64,000 nucleotides of DNA from Deuterostichococcus epilithicus. Its lineage: Eukaryota; Chlorophyta; Trebouxiophyceae; Prasiolales; Stichococcaceae. Where the stretch lies: assembly GCA_033439295.1 (NCBI GenBank), contig JAVTLE010000019.1:248001-312000 (forward strand), given 5' to 3'. The notes under the pieces were generated by a model. That model saw nothing but the letters and a program-made list of their open reading frames with translations. It was not told the DNA's origin and searched no databases. Made by a program: the position numbers and the translations under genes. Shown one piece after another: positions 43,880-54,800 of the stretch (position 1 is its first letter; each line of letters starts with the position of its first letter).

Positions 43880-46308
43880 ATGAAGCATCTCGATCCAGAG
43901 GAGAACTGGGCTGCGCTAGCAGGCAATCTTCCCAAGTGAGTGACTCTGCTGCAGCTCGGCGCACCTTGGGTGCAGCATGTGTTCACGCCTCCCCATGGGC
44001 TGTTCCGATGCCTTGTGCTGCACGTACAGGGGCTGGAGCGGCTTTGTCGGACGCTGGGGCCTGTTTGACGGCAGCGGCGCTGACACCAAGGTCTGGAATG
44101 GCGCGCGACTGTTCCAAAACAATGGCGACGGCACCTTTGAACAGGTTGACCGCGTGTGCAGAAGCCTGTGCCCTCCTCTGTCACCGCCGAGACCTCATGT
44201 GCTACTCGTTGAAGCCACTCCGCTTTGAGACGGCAGCGCATCTGTCATCGCAGGCCAACATCTATGATCAGGTCATCACGCCGCATGATCCTGGGAAGCA
44301 GCGGCCAGATGGTGCTTGGGAGAAGCGGTGGTGAGAAAGCACCACCGGTCCTTCACTTGAATACCATCAATCATCATCATTTGATGTGCTGCTTGCTTGC
44401 TGCCAGTTGACGCGGTGCAGCTGAAGCTATGAACGCATCTGGCATGTGCAGGACCTTCACCAAAGCAGACGGATGCCGAAACGACGGCTGGTGGCACCCC
44501 TACATCAAAGAGGTGGGCGGCTCTTTCCTGACATGATGGAAGGCTGCCCTGGCCCATATCGCATGCCGTCCTGATGCCGTCCTCAGCACGTGGTTTTACA
44601 CACATGCTGCACTCAGTTGGGACGTTTCCAGTACCATCGGATCCCTCCGCAGAGATGGTCGGACATTCTTGGTTCCGAGTGCATCTCGATCCTTCACAGA
44701 TCCCTCATGCTGATGCAGACCGGGCCGCTGCGGTCTCGCCTCTTGGGCATCTCGCCGCCGCGCACTGCGACCGTCTCCTTCGCGCTGCCGCTGGCAGAGT
44801 TTCTGGAAGCGGACGGCGGAGCGCCGCCGCCGTTCTGGAACTCTGAGCTGTTCGTGCGCCCGGCGGGGTCGGCCCGCAGCTGGAGCGGCGGCGTCGGCTA
44901 CGATGTTGCCAGCGGCAGGTTTCAGGTGAGACACCATCACCGAGTGGGGCATACTGCGTGAGCTCCCCTCTGCGTCTTTAGCTGAGCCTAGCAAGCTCGT
45001 GCAGCACTCGATTGCATGTACTCGTATGCAGCGACGCGCAGAACACACCAGCTTTCATCTGCTGCTTATAGCATGCGACAGCACGTCCTGGTTCGCGCCC
45101 ACCCTGATCGCACCGTGCAGCGCGCAGCATCCCGCAGAACATCACGACTTCGGCGAACTGACCCCGCCCTGCTATGCTGTCCCCCCATGTCAAGACCGTC
45201 TTCTTCATTCGGGAGGCGCGGGTCGCGGACGACCCCGCGCAGCCGGTGCGGTGGAGGGGGAGGGAGGAGCTCCTGCCGCCGCCGCGGGGGCCGCTGCCAG
45301 CCGATCCCGCGGCGTGGCCGCCTGTGGGCGGGGCCTGGGCCGGCGTGTCGCAGGAGCTGTGCTGGGGGGCGGGTGCGACCCCAGAAACGGCCGCACGCTT
45401 TGCAGAGCCTTCGAGCCTGGCGCGCTGGGTGTTCTGTCTGCCCGGTCGTCCAAGCACCGAATTACCCGGTCCTTGAAGCCAAAAACCCTCTGCAGCTGCC
45501 GTGTGCCCGGAATCTATAGCCTGTCACCCAATGCAGGCTGCTTTTGCTGGCCGCAAGTTCTACTTTTCGTTCTTGTTTTCACACCATGCATCTGGGACTA
45601 TTCTTGTGCGAGTGGAAGGCCTTTTCAACCTGTGCAGATGGGACCATCATGGTGGGCGAGGAGCAGCCAGCCAGCTGGGCGCCGCCTGCCGGAGGACAGC
45701 GCATCGCAGCCCTACCAGACGCAATGTATGCTGCTTTTCCAGGTGACTGCTGAAACCCCTCTCGAAAGTTCATGAGTGCTGCGACTTGATAGAAAATACT
45801 GCCGGCCCTCTGTAGAGGCCGGTGTGCACCGCAAGCGCAGGCTGCCGCGCGGTCGTATGGACCTTACGGCAAGGATTGCGCCGCACTGCCATGCCTCGAA
45901 ACTGGCAAGGATTGCGCCGCACTGCCAGGCCGAGCCTGCAGCGAACACGCGCCGTGACTTCTGCTGAAAAACACTCCGGCCCAGTGCTGCAGATGCAGTG
46001 GCTCCAACGCAAGACACTGCACATGCATCATGCTCGTGCGTCTGTGCGGCGGCTGCAGCTGATGCAAGAAGGTTCCAGATTCCGTCTGGCACACCATCCG
46101 ATGAGGCGGACCTGACAGCCTGTTCCACATGGGCAATGCAGAGGCTCTGCCAAAAACGCTGGGGGAAGTCCCATCGGATGGCGTCGTCATTGAATTCGGC
46201 GGCGTCCTGCCCGACGGCGCCGGCTTTGCCCGCACGGTGCTGCAGTATGGATCCAACGGGCCCTTGGAGAGCATCCGCTTCGACGAGTTTGCGTGTAAGG
46301 ATGTGTAA
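43880..46308 (+). CDS. DUF3598-like protein
   Basis: Exons 43880-43935, 44030-44144, 44254-44330, 44452-44512, 44653-44925, 45195-45372, 45638-45742 and 46142-46308; donors are GT and phases agree throughout. The order of motifs resembles the DUF3598 family of cyanobacteria and plastids, a lipocalin-like group without a firm function. An N-terminal DPEENWAALAGNLPKGWSGF and GRWGLFDGSG are followed by ARLFQNNGDGTFEQ, a basic-aromatic GWWHPYIKE, TVFFIREARVAD in the middle, and a C-terminal ALPDAMYAAFPEALP then VIEFGGVLPDG, ARTVLQYGSNGPLESIRF. The acceptor at 45194 (catgtcaag) is weak. The start could instead be 43664, which would supply a plastid transit peptide. The family call rests on motif layout, so it is moderate. 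Confidence 0.6.
45868..45926. repeat. 36-bp tandem repeat in an intron
   Basis: GGCAAGGATTGCGCCGCACT followed by GCC occurs at 45868 and again at 45904 without mismatch, in the last intron of the DUF3598-like gene. Confidence 0.9.
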
Positions 46309-46938
46309 CAACCGAGGCGTGGAACTGCCTGCTGGCAGAAAACCCGTGTTGGATGAAGTCGTCTGAGCTGGCAGCGCACAGCGGTGCAGAATGGCGAGCT
46401 AAGAGCAGGAGCGAGTGAGGTAGAGCCCATGACACCTGTGCATGCATTTCGATGCTGTCACGGTTTTGCGCTGGAGTGCGTTCAGGATGGAGTTTGAGTG
46501 TAACAATGTATAAGTATGAGAAGTGTGTCGCCCTCTGAATGATCGCCTGGATTTCTGGTGTGCATAATCAGCGGAATTTCGACTTTGTACTTCAGCACCT
46601 CTGTAATACCTTCGGTATGGACTGCGATCATCGAATGCTCGCTGAAGCTGCCTGCAGCCACCACCCTGCTTGGTACAGGTGGATTGAGCTGTGCGACCCT
46701 GCAAAATCTGCTGGATCATCCTGTGCGTGGCGTGCTGTCATGGGCTGCAAAGGCTTTCAGAATGCGCAGCAAAGACCCTGAGAAGCCTGCCGCGGCAGCG
46801 CTTGCGGGGCATGGAATCATTCAAGTTGCTGCACTTGAGTCAGCTACATGGTCGCTACCAACCGGCCATGCCCTGTAGTATCGTTCAGTCCCCATGCCGC
46901 TTGCTTCCCCACAATAGCTGTGCCAACGAGGCGCTTTC
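46309..46938. other. Convergent intergenic region
   Basis: Between the 3' ends of the DUF3598-like gene and ERH. A TGTAA signal occurs at about 46498. No gene is supported. Confidence 0.45.
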
Positions 46939-47505
46939 TTACCGTGACTGGCCAGCCTCATTCTGCAACTGGTACGCTATCTGTTCCTTGATCCAGCTGC
47001 GGTCCCGCTGCTCGTACGTGCCCGCGCCTCGCTGGTGCACCAGCGCAAACACCTGGGCCTGCATGCGGACATTGCGCAGTTGTGGGCAGGCCCGCTTGGA
47101 CAACTTGGTGGTTCGGATATGCAGGCTCAACAGCAGCAACCACAAAGGAGCAGATATGGCAGGATGTCAACAGGACGTCGGTGGTTTGCAGTCGGCAGAC
47201 ACGCACCATTCCGTCCAGCCAGCCGTAAAGGTCGTGCAGCGAGTAGGACACTTTGCCGACATGCGGGTTGAGGTCTGACAGCCGCAGCTCAAACCTCTCG
47301 CACAGGGCTGCACCGGAAATGGAAGTGCTTTCAGACCCGGGCCGCCGGATCGATTGGAGCTGATGTGCAGAAGCGATCAGGAGATGTTGAAAGTGAATTT
47401 CCTGGGCGCAGGCGCACCGCTGATGGCTTTGGCCGGCGTTGGGAAGTCAAGCCAGAGCCTCGAGTCGAAGTTGGTGGGCTGGATCAGTATGTAAGTCTTA
47501 TGGTC
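46939..47505 (-). CDS. ERH: Enhancer of rudimentary homolog
   Basis: Small, highly conserved nuclear protein that forms a homodimer and works with RNA-processing and chromatin partners. Minus-strand exons 47505-47418, 47307-47207 and 47058-46939, in phase, cover about 102 residues, the usual full length. Recognisable stretches are KTYILIQPTNFDSRLWLDF near the start, the central LNPHVGKVSYSLHDLYGWLD, and VFALVHQRG then RSWIKEQIAYQL near the end, matching the family's strand-helix pattern. No ATG precedes the first of these exons in frame. The initiating codon must lie in a tiny upstream exon beyond the acceptor at 47508-47506, which I could not place. Confidence 0.9.
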
Positions 47506-48165
47506 CTGCAGGATGCAGACGGACGAACCACAGTCGCCCGTGCAGTGGTCTTGATTGCTTCGATGCATGACGCATGCCGCATGATGCGGCGATGACACCG
47601 TTTGATACACGACTTGCAGCAGCATACCATTGCAGCGGAGGAGCGGGCCGCAAGATGACAGGCGCAGTATTGCCCGAGCTCTGTGTGCCGCGTCTGCAGA
47701 TATCTAGCTGGTCTTGCTGCGGCTGCACCTGCCTCGAATGCTCTCAAAGATTCGAACTACCCAGGCACAGAATGGGAGCCGCAGCAAGTTAGCGATCGAC
47801 CTCGACTGACAGGCCTTGGACGTCGATGAAGGGAATGATTCGAGATTAAGAGGTGCCGTGCAATCGACACGGCAGGGGACTGCGACAGGACGCAGGGGAA
47901 GGGGCAAATCACGTAATTGTATGCTGCCCTGCGAAGTTGCAGAGCACTGGGAGCTTCAGAGCAAGCATTTGTGCCCTTGCATGGCTCACGAAGGTGTATT
48001 ATCCCTCCTTTGCAAGCATCAGCTATCGCCCAGCAAACACACACACGTGTACTTTACTGACACATTCATAGCTTGCAGGAGTCTGTGCTCAGCCATCCCA
48101 GCGCAACTTAGTGGACCTCTGAACACGCAGCACAGTCCCGGCACAGACTTACCGCCCAGCGCGGT
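47506..48165. promoter_or_regulatory. Divergent region upstream of ERH and UFD1
   Basis: Should hold the missing first ERH exon and the promoters of both genes. No element recognised. Confidence 0.35.
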
Positions 48166-51100
48166 ATGTTTGGGCACTTTTTCCATGGTCGGGGTCCGCT
48201 GGCCTCATTCGACCGATCCTACCGCTGTTATCCCGTGAGCTTCATAGACAAGCTGGGAGCGGAGAACGGGGACAAGGTCTTCCTGCCGCCCTCGGCGCTG
48301 GACGAACTATGTGAGCACTTCCTAAGTGTCCGTGCATGTTCTGTCTGCTGCATGCGCCTCGGGTGATGAACGCATCGCCACATGGCAATTGCGCCGCCGC
48401 CAGCGGGTCACCCAACTGCCAGGGGCAGCCAGTTGCCGCAGCACGCCTTTAAGGGCACCGCATCGCCCCGCAACAGCACGTGAAGGATGTGCACGTGCAG
48501 GGACCGTGCCAGGTGCTCAATCAGACGCGGTCGGATCCGTTCAACCCGACGCCGCCGCTCGCTGACCTGACTGCTTCCTGCACCATTGCAGCCTCCATGC
48601 AGGTTGAGTACCCGATGCTGTTCAATGTGTCCAACCGGCAGACGAGGCGCGCCACGCATTGCGGCGTGCTGGAGTTCATTGCTGATGAGGGCGTCATCTA
48701 CATGCCCTACTGGGTGTGCCCTCTCTGCCATGCCATTTAGTGTGGGAGCTGTGTCCCTTCTGCCCCCATGCTCGGTTGTGGAGGCAGTCATTGCATGAGT
48801 CCGCGCATGGTGCTGGATGCAACTGGTGTCCGCGCATGGTGCTGGATGCAACTGGTGCAACTCCTTGCATCGCTGTGGCGGTTGTCTTAAGAATGCTGAA
48901 TTGGACGCGTCTGACGCCGTGCTGACTTGGAATCGGCTGGAAGCTGGCGGTGCATGCATGTCATGGGAGAACAAATGGTGGGCATTGCACCCAAAAGTTC
49001 ATGTGCATTTCAGGCTGCATGCGCCTAATGCCGCGCTGTGCTTTCCGTCTTTGCAGATGATGCAGAACCTGGTGCTGCAAGAGGGCGATGTGGTCAAGGT
49101 GAGCACGGTGTCTGGTCCCTCCTCACTGCCTTTACTACTTTCTGCTGCAATTTGCACGAGGTTGACTGAAATGTCCCAGATGTTCGCATCGCAACATGCG
49201 CTGAGAGTGCGCCACTGTGAGGCCCGGTCGGGGGGACTGGACCGCCGTGTGCCTCGCTGAGAATCCTTGTGGGAACACCACACTCTCTGCTGTGCGCTGC
49301 CCAGGTGCGCAACGTGTCGCTGCCCAAGGGCACGTACGTAAAGCTGCAGCCGCACACCACGGACTTCATCAACATCTCCAACCCCAAGGCGGTGCTGGAG
49401 ACCACGCTGCGCGGGTGTGTGCGCAATCGATTATGCTTTCCATCCGTGATGCCCTGCGCAACAAGCGCCTGTGGATGCCTTGTCTCAGGGTCACTGCAGC
49501 TGCCATAGAGCTGCCATGGAATTGCATCTACGGTCACCATCTGCATGCACCACAACAACACGGATTGCGGCTTGCAAACGAACTCCGAAAGCTCCGCCTG
49601 TGCTGATATTGAAGGTACTCGGCGCTGACGGTGGGCGACGCCATATGCGTGTACTACAATAGCAAAAAGTACTACATCGATGTCGTGGAGGCCAAGCCGG
49701 CCGACGCCATAACCGTCATCGACACCGACTGCGAGGTGCGTGCCCGTGCGCGTCCGGCTGTGCCCTCGGTCAGGCTGTCCAGGAGAGCGCCCCAGGATCT
49801 CTGGAGAGTCGGTCGAGACTGAGACGCGAGGTGGTGAAGGGGCCAGCGCCCTTGCAGGCGTCGCGCATGCAGCTAGTGCCAGGGGAGCCTGCGTCCACGT
49901 GCAGGATTCAGACCAGAATCCGCACCCGGAGGGAATTCATGGAGCGTCTGCTCATCCGCCGCTGCCGGGCGTACTTTGCTGTACCTCATGTCTACACGGC
50001 TGAGGCTTCGTATTACCTGCACCGCAGGTGGACTTTGCGCAGCCGCTGGACTACGTTGAGCCGGTGCGGCAGCCGCAGCCAGCAGCTGCGCCGGCGCCGG
50101 CAGCAGGTGCCGCCTTCGCAGTGCTTCCTCGGACTTTTCGGTTCTCTCTAGGGTCCTAATAAGTCTGCATGGACCCTGCGCAATGGTGCCCAGCCATCGA
50201 CGCTCTGCAGGGCAGGGGCGGTGTTTGAAGCATGACTATGTCACTCCCTGTAGAGGCAGCGGGCCCGTCGACGTCGGCGGCAGAGCCAGCGGCGCCGGAG
50301 GAGCCAAAGTTCCTCGCTTTTGCGGGCTCGGGTCGGCGTCTGGACGGCAAGACGCCGAAGCACGAGGCGCAGCCGGTGGCTGTGCCGCTGAACCAGTACC
50401 AGGGTGAGGCTCCTCGTCTCTTTGGTTTCTCATGTGCCCTGCATCACGACGGTTGCCGAGTGGATCTGCTGTAGCACGAGCTGCAGTGTCCTGCGCAGCT
50501 ACGCCGCAAGCCGCTGCACATCAGCAGCGACACGGGTTCATACAACTGGCTACGCAGGCAAGCGCTCCTGAAGCTGTTCCTGTCAAAACCCTCCCTTGCG
50601 GCACCGGCCCTGTTCAACTCCCGCTTGGCTCTGCCTGCGCAGGCGGCTGGCGCACGGCAGCAGAGTCGCTAGCGGCGACGGGCGGCGGGCCAGAGAGCGA
50701 CGCGGCTGCCGCGGAGGGCAAGCCCGGCGCAGGTGCGTGCCGTTCTGAGGTTTCAGACGCTGCCGGGCAGGGTCGGCGCAGCAGCACACCTGGTGCCTCG
50801 CATGTGGCCTGAGGCCTGTTGCCACATCCGCGGACAGGGGTAGGCGGCAACGGCAAGCGTGCCGGCAAGGTTGTGTTTGGCGGCGGCAACCGTCTCACGG
50901 CAAAGAAGGTGGGCAGCAAGTCGCACGGACTGGGATCTGGCTGCAAATTGGCCTCAGCTGCTCCCAGTGGGGAAGGCTGAGCATGCATATCTGTGACAGG
51001 ACACTACTCGTTCCTTGCCGCAGCCGCCGCTGCCACTACTTTGGGGCTCTCAATCTGGTTCAAAGGTCCACACCTAATAAACCTGAAATCCTTCTACGTT

Positions 51101-51237
51101 GTACGCTTCGGAACTGCAACGCCACACTGCTGCAGGACAAGCCAAAGGAGAAGCCGAAGCCAAAGGAGGAGCCACAGGTGGATGACTCGGGCTCCAAGTT
51201 TTCGGCATTTGGCGGCAAGCCCAACAAGCTACGATGA
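48166..51237 (+). CDS. UFD1: Ubiquitin fusion degradation protein 1
   Basis: Adaptor that, with NPL4, brings ubiquitinated substrates to the Cdc48/p97 ATPase in ER-associated and other degradation. Exons 48166-48310, 48592-48713, 49057-49098, 49305-49414, 49615-49735, 50028-50106, 50254-50403, 50643-50732, 50838-50908 and 51136-51237, all in phase, 343 residues. The UFD1 double-psi barrel and following domain are nearly complete: [85 protein letters not shown]. The C-terminal half contains [14 protein letters not shown] and [10 protein letters not shown], corresponding to the Cdc48-binding region, and ends in [18 protein letters not shown] signal sits about 140 bp after the stop. Confidence 0.95.
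48801..48858. repeat. 29-bp tandem duplication in UFD1 intron
   Basis: CCGCGCATGGTGCTGGATGC followed by AACTGGTG occurs twice head to tail with only the last base differing, so it is recent. Confidence 0.95.
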
Positions 51238-51896
51238 AGTCCTTAGGGGAGGACACGAAGGGCGTGTTTGCGTCGCTGTGCTTTTGACTGGCGTTGGGCT
51301 AAGCGCTGGTCAGCATGCATACGCTCGTTGCCGCTGCCTGATGCTTGCTCGTATTCAAGGTTGCAGCCGCCGCGCGCTGTAACCACATTGCACACAGGAT
51401 GAACATTGACTTGTCAAGCCAAGAGTACGTGCAGTACTGTTGCAGGCGTCTTGCGTGCAGGCTGGTGCCAGTCAGACAAGCCAGCTGGCAGCGCCACAGC
51501 CAGACATGCCCAGGCTTGTGATAGTCCGCAAGAACCTCAGAACCTAGGGCTGCATGCCATGAGCTAATCGTTCTCAGGCTCGCTTGGCGGCCTGTCAAGC
51601 ACCACGAAAGGCGTGAACTTGCTGCAGACATCTTGCTGACGTCTCCACCACAAGCGGCAATTTGTCAGACAGCGCTGCAATACTAGACAGATTGGAGGCA
51701 ACTAAAACTCCACATTGCTGTATCTGTACGCGTTCTCGAAACGCTTTCGACCAAGATCTGCTCAGGCTGAGACGTGTCTGCACGCGGCTGCTGGTGCTGC
51801 CAGCCCTCTGAGACTGAAGCCCAGGCATTTGGACCTCAACTTCCCGCATGCTGCCAGCCTGATCGCGTCCTACCCTGCAGCTGACAGCTCGATATC
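51238..51896. other. Intergenic region, UFD1 to glycosyl hydrolase gene
   Basis: Holds the UFD1 3' UTR (TGTAAC near 51379) and the promoter of the next gene. No other feature recognised. Confidence 0.5.
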
Positions 51897-54800
51897 ATGG
51901 CGGCCGACAATGCGCCGGCCAAGGAGCTGTCGGGGAAGGCCAAGAACACTGGGGATCATCAGGATGCCTCCATCGAATTCCCACCAACCTTCCTGACCGG
52001 TAAGGCCAGATCTCCAGGCCGCTGTTGCCACCATGTACGGCTCACGATTCTGCAGACGAATGACACTGCTCTCTGCGCACGCAGGCGTAGCCATCTCGGT
52101 GTATCAAAACTCAGGTGGGAACTGCCGCACATGGCGCGATGTCACCCTCGCCGCAGCCGGCACAGCATCTTTCTGTCTCTGATGCACGAGCTCGTGCCAT
52201 TCCGCTGGTTGCAGGCGACCCCAACTCCAACTGGGCGTGGTTCGAGAACCAAAAGAAGGCCGCCGCCAACGTGCGCCTGCGCTTTGCGCTTGGCAGCGCG
52301 GACGACAATGACGGCCTGGACGAGAGCAGCGACGGCTTCGCAGAGACACGGTATGTCCCGACGTTTTATGTCTGTGAGCTGATCAGATGCTGTTGCAATT
52401 CTGCAACGCCGCTGCTGATCCAGCCGCGGGCGGCTGAGGCGCCGCCCAGCACATGGCAGGCTACATGTTGTACGCCAGCCTTCCTGCGAGCGGTCACCAG
52501 CAACTATCCAGGCAGGCAGATCATCTCGTGTGATTCGAGGGAGAAAAACCTTGGTGTCTCAGGTGGGAGAGGCTGGGGCCATCGGTCATCGAGAAGGGCT
52601 ACAAGATCGGCATCAGCTCCGACTTTTGGAATCGCTATGAGGAGGACATCCAAATCGCCAAGGACCTGGGTGAGTACATATACTTAATGCTGAGATATAC
52701 AAACTGGAATGTGAAGCCTCAAGTGCTACGACAAGAACATTGGCATCGCCAAGGAGGCCTGAGCGAGCAGGTGTTGCAGCGATGACGAGTCCTGCTTCCG
52801 AATGTGAACGTTCAGAATCACCCAGCATGCTGCCGAAGTCCATGCAATTGCTTAAAACGTGTCGGGAGCAGCCTTTTGAGCCCGCGTTCATGCCCACTGT
52901 GTGCAGGTTGCAACAGCTTCCGGCTGTCCATCGAGTGGAGCCGCATCTACCCGCGCCGCGGCGAGATTGACCAGTCGGCAGTGAACCGATACCACCAGAT
53001 GTTCGATGCACTGGACAGGCGCGTGCTGAATGGCGCACTGCTCCTGCTTGTTGGACACTGATCCGCACGTCTCATTCGCCACCAGCCTGTCATCATCGGG
53101 TGATGCGCTCACCCGCCGCCCGGCGCTTGCATCCAGCCTGGCGCAGCTGCTCGTGACGCTGCCGCTCGCACGTTCACAAGCGGGCTTTCACCGCTGCCGG
53201 TGCCCGACATGTGCGCTGGTCGTTTGCGCGGCAGGGCCAACATGGAGAGCAACGTCACCCTGTACTGGTTCGTGCTGCCCAAGTGGTTCATGGACATGGG
53301 CGGCTTCGAGAAGGAGGAGAACATCGAGGAGTTCGTCAACTGGGGCCGCAAAGCCTTCGAGCTGTTTGGTGGGCGCCCCGCGGTCCTCAGATTTTTCTGA
53401 TTTTTTTTAATTTGACCTTGAGGCCTTGTCGCTGCTTGCACACGTACAAATGCGCATTGTGACATGCTGCATGAGCTGCCGCACCGGTTCCGCATCACGC
53501 GCCGTACGACCCGAGGAAGCCGTCGGGGATGGCGGCCGGGCTGTGGTAGCCCGGCCTGGGACACTCAGCCTTGGCACGCCGCGCTGCAATGTTTGCGTGG
53601 CAATGTTCGTGTCGCAATGTTTGCAAGTTCCACCGCCGCGGCGCAGGCACGCGCTCGAAGCTGTGGGCGACGGTGAACGAGCCGGGCGTGTCGGCCATGT
53701 GCGGCTACATCGTGGGCAACCACCCGCCGGGCAACAAGGGCCGCTTCCCGGTGAGCGCCCGGGAGCATTTTTGGGTTTGGGGCACATCAGAACGTCCTGA
53801 TCCGACCTGCAGGTGGCGGCACAGGTGGATAGGCCCTGCAAGTGCTGGTAGCCGGGCCTGTGACTGCATGCATGCGCCGCCGCTGGCAGCTGCAGCCCCA
53901 CACCGCTAAACCGGCTGCGATATGGTCAGCCGACTGGAGGGGCAGCCTGGGTGACCCGCGCACTGCAGGCTTGAGGCAAGTCGGGAGGGGGAGGGCCTTT
54001 CGTGCATGCAGCGTCCGCCGTGCTGCTGCAGACCTGCCGCATGCCGCACAAAGGCGGTGTCTTTCCTCCGCTGGCAAGGCCTTCGGCACCCGAACTGCCT
54101 GCCCCCGCGACCGCAGATGGCGGGCAAGGTGCTGTGCAACATCCTGCGGGGGCACACCTGCATCTATGATGCCATCAAGGCGGCGCCCGGCGGCGCCAAT
54201 GTCGCCGTCGGCATCGTGCACAACGTGTTCTGGCTGGAGCCGAAGGGCACCGGGCCGCTGTACGCGCACGTCAGGTGAGGAGCCACATCCCTGATTTGGC
54301 AGAGACCGATGGTCGGCATCTGCCCGCAGCGTGCTCTGGCCGAGACCCAAGGACACCTGGCCGCTCTCCGTGCATGTCAGGTGAGGAGCCACCTGCAGTC
54401 GCTTCCGGGAGAGCGCTCTTGGACCTTGCGCTGAAAGATTGGGTTCGTGTCGGTGGCATGCACGGCGCATGGGGCAACGAGGAGTGTCCCAGCACGCTGT
54501 CAATTGGCAAAGTTCTGAGACTGTCACGTCCATTGCCGCAGAGCCGTCCTGAACGCCGCCAACCGGGTTTGGGGGAACGAGGTGGTCATGGACTACCTGC
54601 GGGAGGGGCGCTTCGACTACTCGACGCCGGTGCCCTTCCAGGGCAACGTCAAGTACCTGGTGTGCCTCGTGTTGCCGTCTTTACGCCTCGCGCTCTCCCC
54701 TCCGCTCGAGTCGTGCCTGCACCTGGCAGTCGCGCAGCATCTTGAATGGTGTGGCAGGCGCAAGGGGCCCGATGCGTGGGGGGCGCTGCGAGGGGAGGTT

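Noticed and set aside
46064-46112. Possible ghost of the last DUF3598-like exon
   Set aside because: Shares a short CATC.GATG run with the real exon but the rest does not align.
50488-50540. Possible ghost of UFD1 exon 8 start
   Set aside because: Only scattered matches to the real exon start at 50643; too weak to list with the others.
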